Origin: JAXLRU01 sp046330935
GTDB lineage: Bacteria; Actinomycetota; Actinomycetes; Actinomycetales; Kineosporiaceae
DNA length: 64,000 nt
Assembly: GCA_046330935.1 (NCBI GenBank)
Contig: JAXLRU010000003.1
Span: 1-64,000 of the forward strand
Direction: 5' to 3'
Shown here: piece by piece, positions 46,339 to 54,214 of the stretch
Layout: every line of letters begins with the position of its first letter
Position numbering within the stretch: position 1 is the stretch's first letter
The notes under the pieces: model-generated
Told to the model about the DNA's origin: nothing
The model's database searches: none
The model's input: the letters and a program-made list of their open reading frames with translations, nothing else
Position numbers and translations under genes: made by a program

Positions 46339-46973
46339 CGGGCGTCCTCCTCGGGGGCCGCCGCCGCGGCCGCGATCACACGCTCGGCCGCCTTCACGGC
46401 CGTCGCGATCTCCTTGGGCTCGACCGCTGCCGGGTCGGGTGCGGGCGGCGGGGGGACCGTCGCGGCCCACTGCGCCAGACGTTCCTTCTCGTGCACGAGG
46501 TCGCGGATGTCGAACTCGGCGTACTCGAACTCGGGCGACCAGTACAGGGCGTCGAAGGGGCACACCTCGATGCAGATGCCGCAGTACATGCACAGGGAGA
46601 AGTCGATGGCGAACCGGTCGAGGACGTTGCGCTGGCGCGCCCGCCCGCCGCCGACGGCCGGCACCGTCTCCTTGTGCGAGTCGATGTAGATGCACCAGTC
46701 GGGGCATTCGCGCGAGCAGAGCATGCACACCGTGCAGTTCTCCTCGACCAGGGCGATGACGCCCCGGCTGCGCGGCGGCAGCGCCGGCTGGACGCTGGGG
46801 TACTCGGCCGTGTGCGACGGGGCGAGCATCGCCTTGGCGGTGGTCACCAACCCCGCGAGCATCCCGGAGCCGAGGCCGCCGCGACCGCGCGCGTCGATGG
46901 TGCGGGGGACGTCGCGGTCCGGCTCGGCCGGGCCGGCGTCGCCCCCGGCGGGGACGGACGGCTCGGCACTCAC
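46335..46973 (-). CDS. nuoI: Complex I subunit NuoI (two 4Fe-4S clusters)
   Basis: Ferredoxin-like subunit that carries clusters N6a and N6b. Two CxxCxxCxxxCP motifs are intact: CTVCMLCSRECP and CMYCGICIEVCP. The GTG at 46973 has AGGA eight bases upstream; an ATG at 46982 is an alternative. About 212 residues. The N-terminal ~35 residues and the C-terminal Ala/Pro/Glu-rich tail (from PPPPAPDPA) are extra to the family core. In a complex without the NADH module, this subunit would be close to the electron entry point. Confidence 0.94.
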   Translation of the reverse strand: MSAEPSVPAGGDAGPAEPDRDVPRTIDARGRGGLGSGMLAGLVTTAKAMLAPSHTAEYPSVQPALPPRSRGVIALVEENCTVCMLCSRECPDWCIYIDSHKETVPAVGGGRARQRNVLDRFAIDFSLCMYCGICIEVCPFDALYWSPEFEYAEFDIRDLVHEKERLAQWAATVPPPPAPDPAAVEPKEIATAVKAAERVIAAAAAAPEEDAR

Positions 46974-47169
46974 GGCGTGCATCCTGCCGTGCCCGGGTGC
47001 CCGGGTGCGAGCGACCCCCTCATGTTTCGCCGAGAATCTGGCCCACGCGGCGAACGGGCGGGCACCGCCGCCGGTCACGGGGACGCTCGCGCAGACCGTT
47101 CGGCTCTGCACGAATCGCCGGGGATCGCCGGTACTCGCCCCCGGCCCGGTCCCGCGCGAGACTGCAGAC

Positions 47170-48147
47170 ATGACCCCGCCGCGCGCGATCCCCCGAGCCC
47201 GGCTGGACGCCCTGTTCTCCCCCGAGCGCCTGCAGGCCTGGTGCGTCGTGCCCTACGACGGCATGCGCCGGGGCCCTCGCGAGCGGGCCCGGATGCTCGC
47301 CGATCTCGGCATCGGGTCGCTGGCGTGGGACTGGCGCGCCGAACACCTGCCCCAGCTCGGGGCCGAGCTCGACGCCCTGGAGCAGGCGGGCGTGCACCTG
47401 GGCGCGCTGTGGCTGCCCGCTCCCCTGGCCCGTGGCGGCGACGACGACCCGGTGCGCACCGCGATCCTCGACACCCTCGCCGCGCGCGGCCTCGCGCCGC
47501 AGCTGTGGACGTGCACGATGTACGGCGGCATCGACGCCCCCCGCTCGGGCGACCCGCTGCCCGCCGCCGCGCAGCTGTCGATGATCACCCGGCACGTCGA
47601 GGTGCTGCTGCCCCTGGCCCGCGACGCCGCACGGATCGGCTCCACCGTGGGCCTCTACAACCACCTCGGCTGGTTCGGCGAGCCCGACCACCAGCTCGAC
47701 GTCCTCGACGCCCTGGCCGACCTCGGCAGCGACAACGTCGGGCTCGTCTACAACCAGCACCACGGCCACCACCACCTGGAGGATCCCGACCGCTTCGCCC
47801 GGCTGTGGGCGCGGATCCGGCCCCGCGTGCTCGCCGTGAACCTCAACGGCACCGTCCGTGGCGGCGACCTGCCGCCGGAGCAGGGCGGGCCCCCGCCCGG
47901 CGAGCTCGGCGGGGGCCCCCGCAAGGTGGTCGCCGTCGGTCAGGGGGACCCCGAGCTCGAGCTGGCCGCCCTGCGCACCATCGCCGGTTCGGAGTGGGAC
48001 GGGCAGGTCGGCGTCATCGGGCACACCTTCGACGACGCCCGCGCCCGCCTCGCCGACGACCTCGACGGGCTCGCGTGGCTGGTCGAGCAGCTCGCCGAAC
48101 CCGACGCCGCCGCGCCGCCCCGGCCGAGCCCGCGCGTCCGGCTCTGA
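47170..48147 (+). CDS. TIM-barrel sugar isomerase/epimerase-like protein
   Basis: A 325-residue protein of the xylose-isomerase-like TIM-barrel superfamily. Strand-end residues include WDWRAEHLPQL, TVGLYNHLGWFGEPDHQLDVL, VGLVYNQHHGHHHLEDPDRF, LAVNLNGTV and VGVIGHTFDDAR; Glu/His/Asp residues could bind a metal. Members include inosose dehydratases and hydroxypyruvate isomerases; exact reaction unknown. It is on the opposite strand between the two halves of the nuo cluster. Confidence 0.8.
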   Translation: MTPPRAIPRARLDALFSPERLQAWCVVPYDGMRRGPRERARMLADLGIGSLAWDWRAEHLPQLGAELDALEQAGVHLGALWLPAPLARGGDDDPVRTAILDTLAARGLAPQLWTCTMYGGIDAPRSGDPLPAAAQLSMITRHVEVLLPLARDAARIGSTVGLYNHLGWFGEPDHQLDVLDALADLGSDNVGLVYNQHHGHHHLEDPDRFARLWARIRPRVLAVNLNGTVRGGDLPPEQGGPPPGELGGGPRKVVAVGQGDPELELAALRTIAGSEWDGQVGVIGHTFDDARARLADDLDGLAWLVEQLAEPDAAAPPRPSPRVRL

Positions 48148-48219
48148 CTCCTCGCCGCAGACGCGAAGAGCGCCCCGCCGCGGTGTGGGCACCGCGGGGG
48201 ACGCTCCGGACGGGGTGGC

Positions 48220-48450
48220 TCAGGCGCTGCGACGGCCGTCGTCGTCGGAGATGCCGCGCAGCTCCGCAGACAGCAGGTCGAGCACGGCCTGGTCGGCGCC
48301 GCGCGAGCGCAACGCCTCGAGGTGCCCGGCGATGAGCGACGCGAGGTCGCCGTCGGCCGGGTCCGAGGCGGCATCGGCCGCGCCGGGGGTGGGCTGGAAG
48401 GGGATGACCGGGATCTGTCCGGTCGGGGGAAGGGACGTGGTGGACGTCAT
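48220..48450 (-). CDS. Small hypothetical protein
   Basis: Seventy-six residues, ATG behind AGAGGTGACCC. Pro/Thr-rich N-terminal half, then an amphipathic helical segment (LASLIAGHLEALRSRGADQAVLDLLSAELRGI) and a charged tail. No family recognised. It lies between nuoH and the convergent TIM-barrel gene. Confidence 0.55.
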   Translation of the reverse strand: MTSTTSLPPTGQIPVIPFQPTPGAADAASDPADGDLASLIAGHLEALRSRGADQAVLDLLSAELRGISDDDGRRSA

Positions 48451-48568
48451 GGGTCACCTCTGGGGGAAGGTCCGCGCGTAGCGGCCGAGGCGGGGAACGA
48501 GGGCCACCGTAGCGGGTGGACTTGTCGGATTCGCCGCGGCACACCGGGCGGTCCCCACCCGCCGGGGG

Positions 48569-49543
48569 TCAGCCCCGGGCGAGGACGACGGCCGTCGTCA
48601 GGGCCAGCTGCCCCAGGGCCACCGGCACCAGCACCAGCCACGCGAAACGCTGCAGCTGGTCCTCGCGCAGGCGGGGCCACGAGGTGCGGATCCAGACCAC
48701 GACGAAGCCCAGCGCCACGACCTTGAGGATCGTCCACAGCGGGCCGAGGGTGTCGGAGAAAGGGCCCCTCCAGCCGCCGAGGAACAGCACGGTCGTCATG
48801 GCGGAGAGCACCACGATGCCGCCGTACTCGGTGAACAGGAACAGCGCGAAACGCATCCCGCTGTACTCGGTGAGGGGGCCGCTGACCAGCTCCGTGTCGG
48901 CGATCGGGATGTCGAAGGGCGGGCGCTGCAACTCGGCGAGGCCGGCCACGAAGAAGACGAACGCCGCGGGCGCCTGCCAGAACAGCCACCACCACTGCCA
49001 CTGCGTCGCGATCTGGGTCAGCGAGAGGCTGCCCGCGGCGATCGCCGCGCTGCTGGCGGCCAGCACGAGGGGCACCTCGTAGGCCATCAGCTGCCCGGCG
49101 GCGCGCAGGCCGCCCATGAGCGCGTACTTGTTGCCGCTGGACCAGCCCGCCATGAGCGTGCCCAGCACCCCGACCGTCGAGACGGCCAGCACGAAGAGCA
49201 GCCCCGCGTCGAGGTCGGCGCCGACGAGCGTCCCCGACAGAGGGATCGCCGACAGCGCCACGATGTAGGGGGCGATGGAGACGAAGGGGGCGAGCTGGAA
49301 GACGCGGCGGTCGGCCGCGGCGGGGATCACGGCCTCCTTCTGCGCGAACTTCGCCGCGTCCGCGACCAGCTGCGCCCACCCGTGGAAGCCGCCCGCGTAC
49401 ATCGGACCCATCCGGCCCTGCATGTGCGCCATCGCCTTGTGCTCGACCTGCCCGATGAACAGGGCGGAGACGACGAAGGACACGAGGACGACCGCGGCGC
49501 GGACCGCGGCCTCGGCGACGTCGTGCTGCCAGGTGCCGCTCAC
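48569..49543 (-). CDS. nuoH: Complex I subunit NuoH
   Basis: Eight-helix subunit lining the quinone channel, 324 residues. Conserved loop segments include EHKAMAHMQGRMGPMYAG, PFDIPIADTELVSGPLTEYSGM, FTEYGG and IRTSWPRLREDQL. These differ in places from typical NuoH (E-R-K, P-E-A-E-S-E), suggesting a divergent branch. It overlaps nuoC by GTGA. nuoD would be expected just upstream but is not present. Confidence 0.92.
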   Translation of the reverse strand: MSGTWQHDVAEAAVRAAVVLVSFVVSALFIGQVEHKAMAHMQGRMGPMYAGGFHGWAQLVADAAKFAQKEAVIPAAADRRVFQLAPFVSIAPYIVALSAIPLSGTLVGADLDAGLLFVLAVSTVGVLGTLMAGWSSGNKYALMGGLRAAGQLMAYEVPLVLAASSAAIAAGSLSLTQIATQWQWWWLFWQAPAAFVFFVAGLAELQRPPFDIPIADTELVSGPLTEYSGMRFALFLFTEYGGIVVLSAMTTVLFLGGWRGPFSDTLGPLWTILKVVALGFVVVWIRTSWPRLREDQLQRFAWLVLVPVALGQLALTTAVVLARG

Positions 49544-50289
49544 CGCGCGACCTCCCCCGGCGCGTCGTCCGCGCCCGGCGCCTGGGCGGCGCCCTGGGCC
49601 TCGCCCGCGGCAGGGGCCCGCCGGGGCCCCCACGCCGGGTCGGGCACGCCGGGCGGTGCGACCTTGCGGCGGCTGGGCGAGCCCGCACCGGACTCCCCCG
49701 GTTCCTTGGCGCCCGGCCACGCCTTCACGGCGCGCGCGGCGAGCACGAACGACTTGCGCAGCGGCGTCCCCTCGAACCCCTCGGGCAGCAACAGCGACCG
49801 CAGCCCCAGGCCGGAGGGGTCGTCGAAGGCGTCGAAGACCACGCCGAACATCTCGAACGTCTCGCGCTCGTGCCAGGCCAGGCCGGGCCAGACGTCGGTG
49901 AGCGAGGCCAGCCGCAGGTCGGCCTCGGGCACCCGGGTGCGCAGCAGGACGCGCGGCACCCGCCCCGTCGTCGGGTCGCCGTGCGGGCGCGCGACGTGGG
50001 CGACGACGTCGACGCCGGCCGGATCGGCGTCGGGCATGTCGACCGCCGACAGCCAGTCGGCGAACGTCAGGCCCGCGACGTCGTGCAGCCAGGCCCCCGC
50101 GTCGACCCACGCACCGCGGGTGACCTCGAGGACCGGGACGCCGTGGGCGTCGACCGAACCCGACGCGGGCTCACCGATCGCCTCGGCCAGCGCCGCGGCG
50201 AGTGCCTGCGCGGCCTCGGCGCCGGCGGGCGCGACCAGGAGCGGGCCCGGGTCGGAGGTCGGGGTGCTGGGGCTGTCGGTGCCGCTCAC
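49540..50289 (-). CDS. nuoC: Complex I subunit NuoC
   Basis: Peripheral-arm 30-kDa-type subunit, about 249 residues from GTG 50289 (50334 possible). The family signature WHERETFEMFGVVFDAFDDPSGL and LLLPEGFEGTPLRKSFVLA are clear. Unlike in fused NuoCD proteins, no NuoD part follows; the C-terminus is instead a Pro/Ala-rich tail of about 60 residues. It lies 83 bases after nuoB. Confidence 0.9.
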   Translation of the reverse strand: MSGTDSPSTPTSDPGPLLVAPAGAEAAQALAAALAEAIGEPASGSVDAHGVPVLEVTRGAWVDAGAWLHDVAGLTFADWLSAVDMPDADPAGVDVVAHVARPHGDPTTGRVPRVLLRTRVPEADLRLASLTDVWPGLAWHERETFEMFGVVFDAFDDPSGLGLRSLLLPEGFEGTPLRKSFVLAARAVKAWPGAKEPGESGAGSPSRRKVAPPGVPDPAWGPRRAPAAGEAQGAAQAPGADDAPGEVAR

Positions 50290-50372
50290 GAGTGCGCACT
50301 CTATGCGGGCGGGGCGTCGCCGGGCAGGCAGCACGCGGTGAGTGGACCGCGCGCTTCGTCACGCCGTCCGGC

Positions 50373-51512
50373 TCAGCGCTCCTCGCCCCGCTCGCCGTCG
50401 CCCTCGCCTGCCGCCTCCTGCGCCTGCGGCGTGGGTGCGTCGGGGGACGCCGTGGCGCCCGGCGCGGGTGCGGCCGGCTCCAGCGCCAGCTCCGCGAGCG
50501 GCGGGATCGGGCGCCGGCGCGCGGGACGCTTGGCCGCCGCCGCCGGTGCGGGCGCGGGCTCGTCGACCGCCGCGGACTCCGGCTCGGGGGCTGCGTCCTC
50601 CTCCACCGGCACGGCGTCCACGACCGGGACGGCCTCGACCACGACCGCGAGTTCCGGCGGCGCCTCGACGGCGTCGACCGGGAGCGGGTCGGCCTCGGGC
50701 ACCGGGACGGGCTCGGGCTCGGGCTCGACGACCACCACCGGCTCCGGCTCGACCACCACCACCGGCTCCGGCTCGACCACCACCACCGGCTCGGGCTCGA
50801 CCACCACCACGGGCTCGGGCTCGACGACCACCACCGGCTCCGGCTCAGGCACGGGCGCCGGCTGGACGCTGACCGGCGGCAGGGCCAGCGCCCCGGGGGC
50901 GGGCACGAGCGGCCGGTTGGCGGCGGCGGCGGTGATCCCGCGCGCCTTCTTCCCGTAGCGCTGCGCGAGCCGCTCGGAGTGGATCTTCTCCTGCAGCTTC
51001 ACGATGCCCTGGAGCAGCGCCTCGGGGCGGGGCGGGCAGCCGGGCACGTACACGTCGACGGGGATGATCTGGTCGACGCCCTTGGTCACGCAGTAGGAGT
51101 CCCAGTAGGGCCCGCCGGTGTTGGCGCACGACCCGAAGGAGATGACGTACTTGGGCTCGGCCATCTGCTCGTAGAGGCGGCGGACGGCGGGGGCCATCTT
51201 GTCGGTGACCGTACCCGAGATGATCATCAGGTCGGCCTGGCGGGGCCCGTGCGCGAACGGGATCACGCCCAGCCGGATGAAGTCGTGGCGGGCCATGCTC
51301 GCGGCGATGAACTCGATGGCGCAGCAGGCCAGGCCGAAGTTGAACACCCAGAGGCTGTACTTGCGGCCCCAGTTGAGCACCAGGCGCAGGGGGTGCGGCG
51401 CCACGGCGCTAAGCCCGCCCAGCTGCGTCCCGGCGGGCGATCCGACGCGCCCGGCGCCGGCGGAGAAGGCCTCGCCGCCGCGGACCGAGGGCATGGGCAG
51501 GTCGACGCTCAT
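50373..51512 (-). CDS. nuoB: Complex I subunit NuoB with long repeat-bearing C-terminal tail
   Basis: Subunit holding cluster N2, the last Fe-S centre before quinone; 379 residues, roughly twice the family length. The four cluster cysteines are intact (C63, C64, C128, C158), with GSCANTGGPYWDSYCVTKG and VDVYVPGCPPRPEAL. After residue ~200 comes a low-complexity extension rich in Pro, Glu, Val and Ala, with five VVVVEPEP units coded by a 24-base tandem repeat. The tail then becomes Ala/Pro-rich and slightly basic (KRPARRRPIPP). ATGA overlap with nuoA. What the tail binds is unknown. Confidence 0.94.
   Translation of the reverse strand: MSVDLPMPSVRGGEAFSAGAGRVGSPAGTQLGGLSAVAPHPLRLVLNWGRKYSLWVFNFGLACCAIEFIAASMARHDFIRLGVIPFAHGPRQADLMIISGTVTDKMAPAVRRLYEQMAEPKYVISFGSCANTGGPYWDSYCVTKGVDQIIPVDVYVPGCPPRPEALLQGIVKLQEKIHSERLAQRYGKKARGITAAAANRPLVPAPGALALPPVSVQPAPVPEPEPVVVVEPEPVVVVEPEPVVVVEPEPVVVVEPEPVVVVEPEPEPVPVPEADPLPVDAVEAPPELAVVVEAVPVVDAVPVEEDAAPEPESAAVDEPAPAPAAAAKRPARRRPIPPLAELALEPAAPAPGATASPDAPTPQAQEAAGEGDGERGEER
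50716..50835. repeat. Five-copy 24-base tandem repeat inside nuoB
   Basis: Five contiguous 24-base units (starts 50716, 50740, 50764, 50788, 50812) of the form GGCTCSGGCTCGACSACCACCACS, differing only at synonymous third positions. Each encodes VVVVEPEP on the minus strand. Copy number can change in frame. Confidence 0.93.
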
Positions 51513-51892
51513 CGGCGGGCCTCCGTGCTCCAGCGCAGGACGCCGCGGCGCCAGGCGTGCACCAGCCCCACGGCGAGGACGGCGAGGAAGACCCCCATCT
51601 CGACGGCACCGGCGACGCCGAGCTCGGCGAGCACCGTGGCCCAGGGGAACAGGTAGGCGGCGTCCACGGCGAAGACCACATAGACGAACGCGTAGAGGTA
51701 GTAGCGGATCTGGGTCTGCGCCCAGCCGCGGCCGACGGGGTCGACGCCGCTCTCGTAGGTGAGCGGCTTCTCGGGCGTCGGCGCCGTCGGGCGCAGGAGC
51801 CGGTTGGCGACCATCGCGGCGACGAGGAACAGGACGGCGGCAAGGACGACCGCGCCGACGACGGCGTAGGTCTGGCTCAGGGGCAGCGCCAC
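51509..51892 (-). CDS. nuoA: Complex I subunit NuoA
   Basis: Three-helix membrane subunit. The GTG at 51892 gives VALPLSQTYAVVG and 127 residues; an earlier in-frame GTG at 51964 would overlap the neighbouring terminator. Family features are PLTYESGVDPVGRGWAQTQIRYYLYAFVYVVFAVDAAYLFPW. First gene of nuoABCH, overlapping nuoB by four bases. I found no convincing promoter upstream. Confidence 0.9.
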   Translation of the reverse strand: MALPLSQTYAVVGAVVLAAVLFLVAAMVANRLLRPTAPTPEKPLTYESGVDPVGRGWAQTQIRYYLYAFVYVVFAVDAAYLFPWATVLAELGVAGAVEMGVFLAVLAVGLVHAWRRGVLRWSTEARR

Positions 51893-51967
51893 GGCGAGGA
51901 CTCTAGTCCGCCGCAGGTCCCAGCGGGCGGTGACGAGCCCGGCGGCGTCGCCGGACTGCGCCACGAG

Positions 51968-52008
51968 GCGGGTCGGGGAGCTCCCACGGACGAACCTCCC
52001 CGACCCGC
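51968..52008 (-). terminator. Terminator after the beta-propeller gene
   Basis: GCGGGTCGGGGAG (51968-51980) and its complement (51996-52008) form a 13-base perfect stem with a 15-base loop, 14 bases past the propeller stop. It insulates nuoA. Confidence 0.65.
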
Positions 52009-52021
52009 GTGCCGAACGGCG

Positions 52022-53113
52022 TCAGCGCAGCGGGATCCGGGTGATCCAGTAGTCGGCGGTGCCGGGGTCGGCGACGCCGAAGCGGGCGTTCACGGCGTAC
52101 AGCGCGCCGGCCGCGCAGGCCGCCGTCGAGGGGACGTCGACGTCGCCGGTGAGCGTGCCGGTCACGGTCGCCGTCCAGCCGGTGCCCGTCGGGGCGGGCT
52201 TGGGACCCTTCGGCCCCTTCCCCCAGGTGGGCCCGGTCAGCTCGACGCGGGTGATCTCGGTGCGGCTGCTGCCGCGGACGACGAACAGGGTGCGCCCGAG
52301 GAGCACGAGCCCGTCACCGCCGGTGATCGCAGGCGTGCCCGTGACCGGGATCGCCGAGACCGTGCCGGTGCGGGGATCGACCCGCCACAGCCCGCCCGAC
52401 GTGCTGTGATCGAGGATCAGGCTGCCGTCGTCGAGGGTGCGGATGCCGTTGGCCCGCAGACCCTCCGTGACCGGCCAGGGCGCGCCGAGGGGCAGGAACG
52501 TGGGGGCGGCACCGGTCCACCGCCCGGCGCGGTCGAGCGGGATGCGGGTGAGCCGGTCGACGTTGGAGTCGGTGACCCACAGGGCCCCGGGCGCGACGGT
52601 GAGGTCGTTGAGGAAGACCGCGCCGGGGACCGGGATCCGGTAGCGGATCGCGCCGGTGCGGATGTCGACGCCGAGGACGAGCCCGCTGGTGGTGTCGCCG
52701 GTCGTCTCGCCCGCGGCGGCCCAGACCAGGCCGCTGCGCGGGACGGCGAGCAGGCCGCGCAGGTTGCGGCCGGGCGCCCCCGGGGTGGTGACGGCGCCCT
52801 TGCCGGTGCGCACGTCTCCCGACCAGATCGCGCCGTCGGCGAGCGACCCGGCCCACACGCGCGTCCCGGCGGTGGTGACGCCCTCGGGGCGGAAGCCGTC
52901 GGGCAGGTCGATCCGCACGGGCAGCGCGACCGTGGGGCGGGGCTTGGGGTCGGGCTTGGGGTCGGGCTTCGGGTGGGGTGCGGGACGCCCGGGCGCGGGC
53001 CGGGTGTCGGTGGCGGACGAGGCGGTCGCGACCGAGGCCCCGGACGCCAGGAGCGCGCCCGCGACCAGCCCGGCGACGATGCCGATGCGGGTCCTGCTTG
53101 TCGTGATCGTCAT
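52022..53113 (-). CDS. Secreted beta-propeller protein (SMP-30/NHL-like)
   Basis: A 363-residue exported protein. A signal peptide (TITTSRTRIGIVAGLVAGALLASGASVATASS) is followed by a Pro-Lys-Asp linker (HPKPDPKPDPKPRP) and repeated four-strand blades, for example GVTTAGTRVWAGSLADGAIWSGDVRTG, VFLNDLTVAPGALWVTDSNVDRLTRIPL and GIRTLDDGSLILDHSTSGGLWRVDPRTG. The pattern matches SMP-30/gluconolactonase-like or YncE propellers. Possible lactonase or extracellular binding role; no catalytic assignment made. Confidence 0.82.
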   Translation of the reverse strand: MTITTSRTRIGIVAGLVAGALLASGASVATASSATDTRPAPGRPAPHPKPDPKPDPKPRPTVALPVRIDLPDGFRPEGVTTAGTRVWAGSLADGAIWSGDVRTGKGAVTTPGAPGRNLRGLLAVPRSGLVWAAAGETTGDTTSGLVLGVDIRTGAIRYRIPVPGAVFLNDLTVAPGALWVTDSNVDRLTRIPLDRAGRWTGAAPTFLPLGAPWPVTEGLRANGIRTLDDGSLILDHSTSGGLWRVDPRTGTVSAIPVTGTPAITGGDGLVLLGRTLFVVRGSSRTEITRVELTGPTWGKGPKGPKPAPTGTGWTATVTGTLTGDVDVPSTAACAAGALYAVNARFGVADPGTADYWITRIPLR

Positions 53114-53332
53114 AGCTGAATCGTGAACGACACGAGCCCTGTCCGCCTGCCGACGTGTGACGCATGCGGACTCAGGACGTCGCCGACGGGAGGCCACGGC
53201 TGCCGGTCCCCCTGGGGGAGGGCGCTCCCTCTCTCGGGGGGACCGCTCAGAGTCGACGATCACCAGGATGGAGCTCGCCACGTCCGCGACCTGCCGGGCG
53301 ACACCGGCGGTCTACTCCTCGGGAGCACCACC

Positions 53333-54214
53333 ATGACCTCGACCGGCCTCTCCCCCTCGACCTCCTCCACCCCACGAAACCCCCCGGAGGCACCTGTCGG
53401 CTCCCCTCGCGCGCCAGGGCGGCCGACCGTCTGGGTCCCCCGCCTGCTCCTGGCGACAGGGATCGGACACCTGCTCGTGGCCGTCCGCCTGGACGCGCCG
53501 TCATGGGGTGCCATGGTCGCCGACGGGGGCTGGAACTCCGCGACGGGCACCGTGCGTGAGGGAGCATTCTGGTTCGCCTTCCTCGGCCTGATCCTCGTGC
53601 TGACCGCAACCCTGATCCGCCAGACCGTCCGCCTCGACGGTCGCCTGCCACGGCGGCTGGGCCCGGTGCTGCTGGTCGCATTCGCTCCCGCCGCCGTCTT
53701 CGTTCCCTCGTCAGGGGTGTGGGTGGTGATCGCGATCGGCCTGCTCGCCTGGATCGCGCAGAGGCGCGACGGCGGCCCTGCCGCGACACCCGACATCCCC
53801 CCCGGCCGCCTTGCCCGCACCGTCACCTGGGGCATGTGGTCGATCGTGGCCGTCCACCTGTCGGCGTCGTGGGTGTACCGGGCCGACCTCGCCGTCCTGG
53901 TCAGGGACGGCGCGTGGAACACCGTCCACGGCCCCGAGCGGGTCCTGGCGTTCTGGTTCGTCGTCTTCGGGACGGCGCTGGCGACGGCGACCGTCCTCGT
54001 CCACCAGACCGTCCGCGCGACCGGTCGGCTCCCCCGACACTTCGGCGCGGCGATGCTCGCGACCTTCCTTCCGCCGGCCCTGCTCCTCCCCGCCAGCGGC
54101 CTGTGGAGCCTCGTGGCCGTCGGCCTGGTGGCCCTCGCGGAGCGTCCCCGGGCGGTCGGCGGCGCCGTGGGCTCGGCCTCCGGACCGCGGACTCTGCCAT
54201 CATCACCGGCGTGA
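53333..54214 (+). CDS. Membrane protein with two DUF6463-like halves
   Basis: A 293-residue integral membrane protein; ATG behind GGGAG. After a Ser/Thr/Pro-rich start of ~35 residues, two halves of similar design follow (about 35-150 and 160-275). Each begins with a helix bearing GIGHLLVAV or IVAVHLSASW, then WNS or WNT, then AFWFAF or AFWFVV, TxxxRQTVR or VLVHQTVRATGRLP, and a final PSSGVW or PASGLW helix. This is an internal duplication. I link it to DUF6463 from memory. It overlaps the kinase gene (GTGA), so it may modulate the sensor. Confidence 0.75.
   Translation: MTSTGLSPSTSSTPRNPPEAPVGSPRAPGRPTVWVPRLLLATGIGHLLVAVRLDAPSWGAMVADGGWNSATGTVREGAFWFAFLGLILVLTATLIRQTVRLDGRLPRRLGPVLLVAFAPAAVFVPSSGVWVVIAIGLLAWIAQRRDGGPAATPDIPPGRLARTVTWGMWSIVAVHLSASWVYRADLAVLVRDGAWNTVHGPERVLAFWFVVFGTALATATVLVHQTVRATGRLPRHFGAAMLATFLPPALLLPASGLWSLVAVGLVALAERPRAVGGAVGSASGPRTLPSSPA

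Noticed and set aside
50716..50835. Tandem 24-base repeats as a possible CRISPR array
   Set aside because: Units are contiguous with no spacers and encode an in-frame peptide repeat in nuoB.
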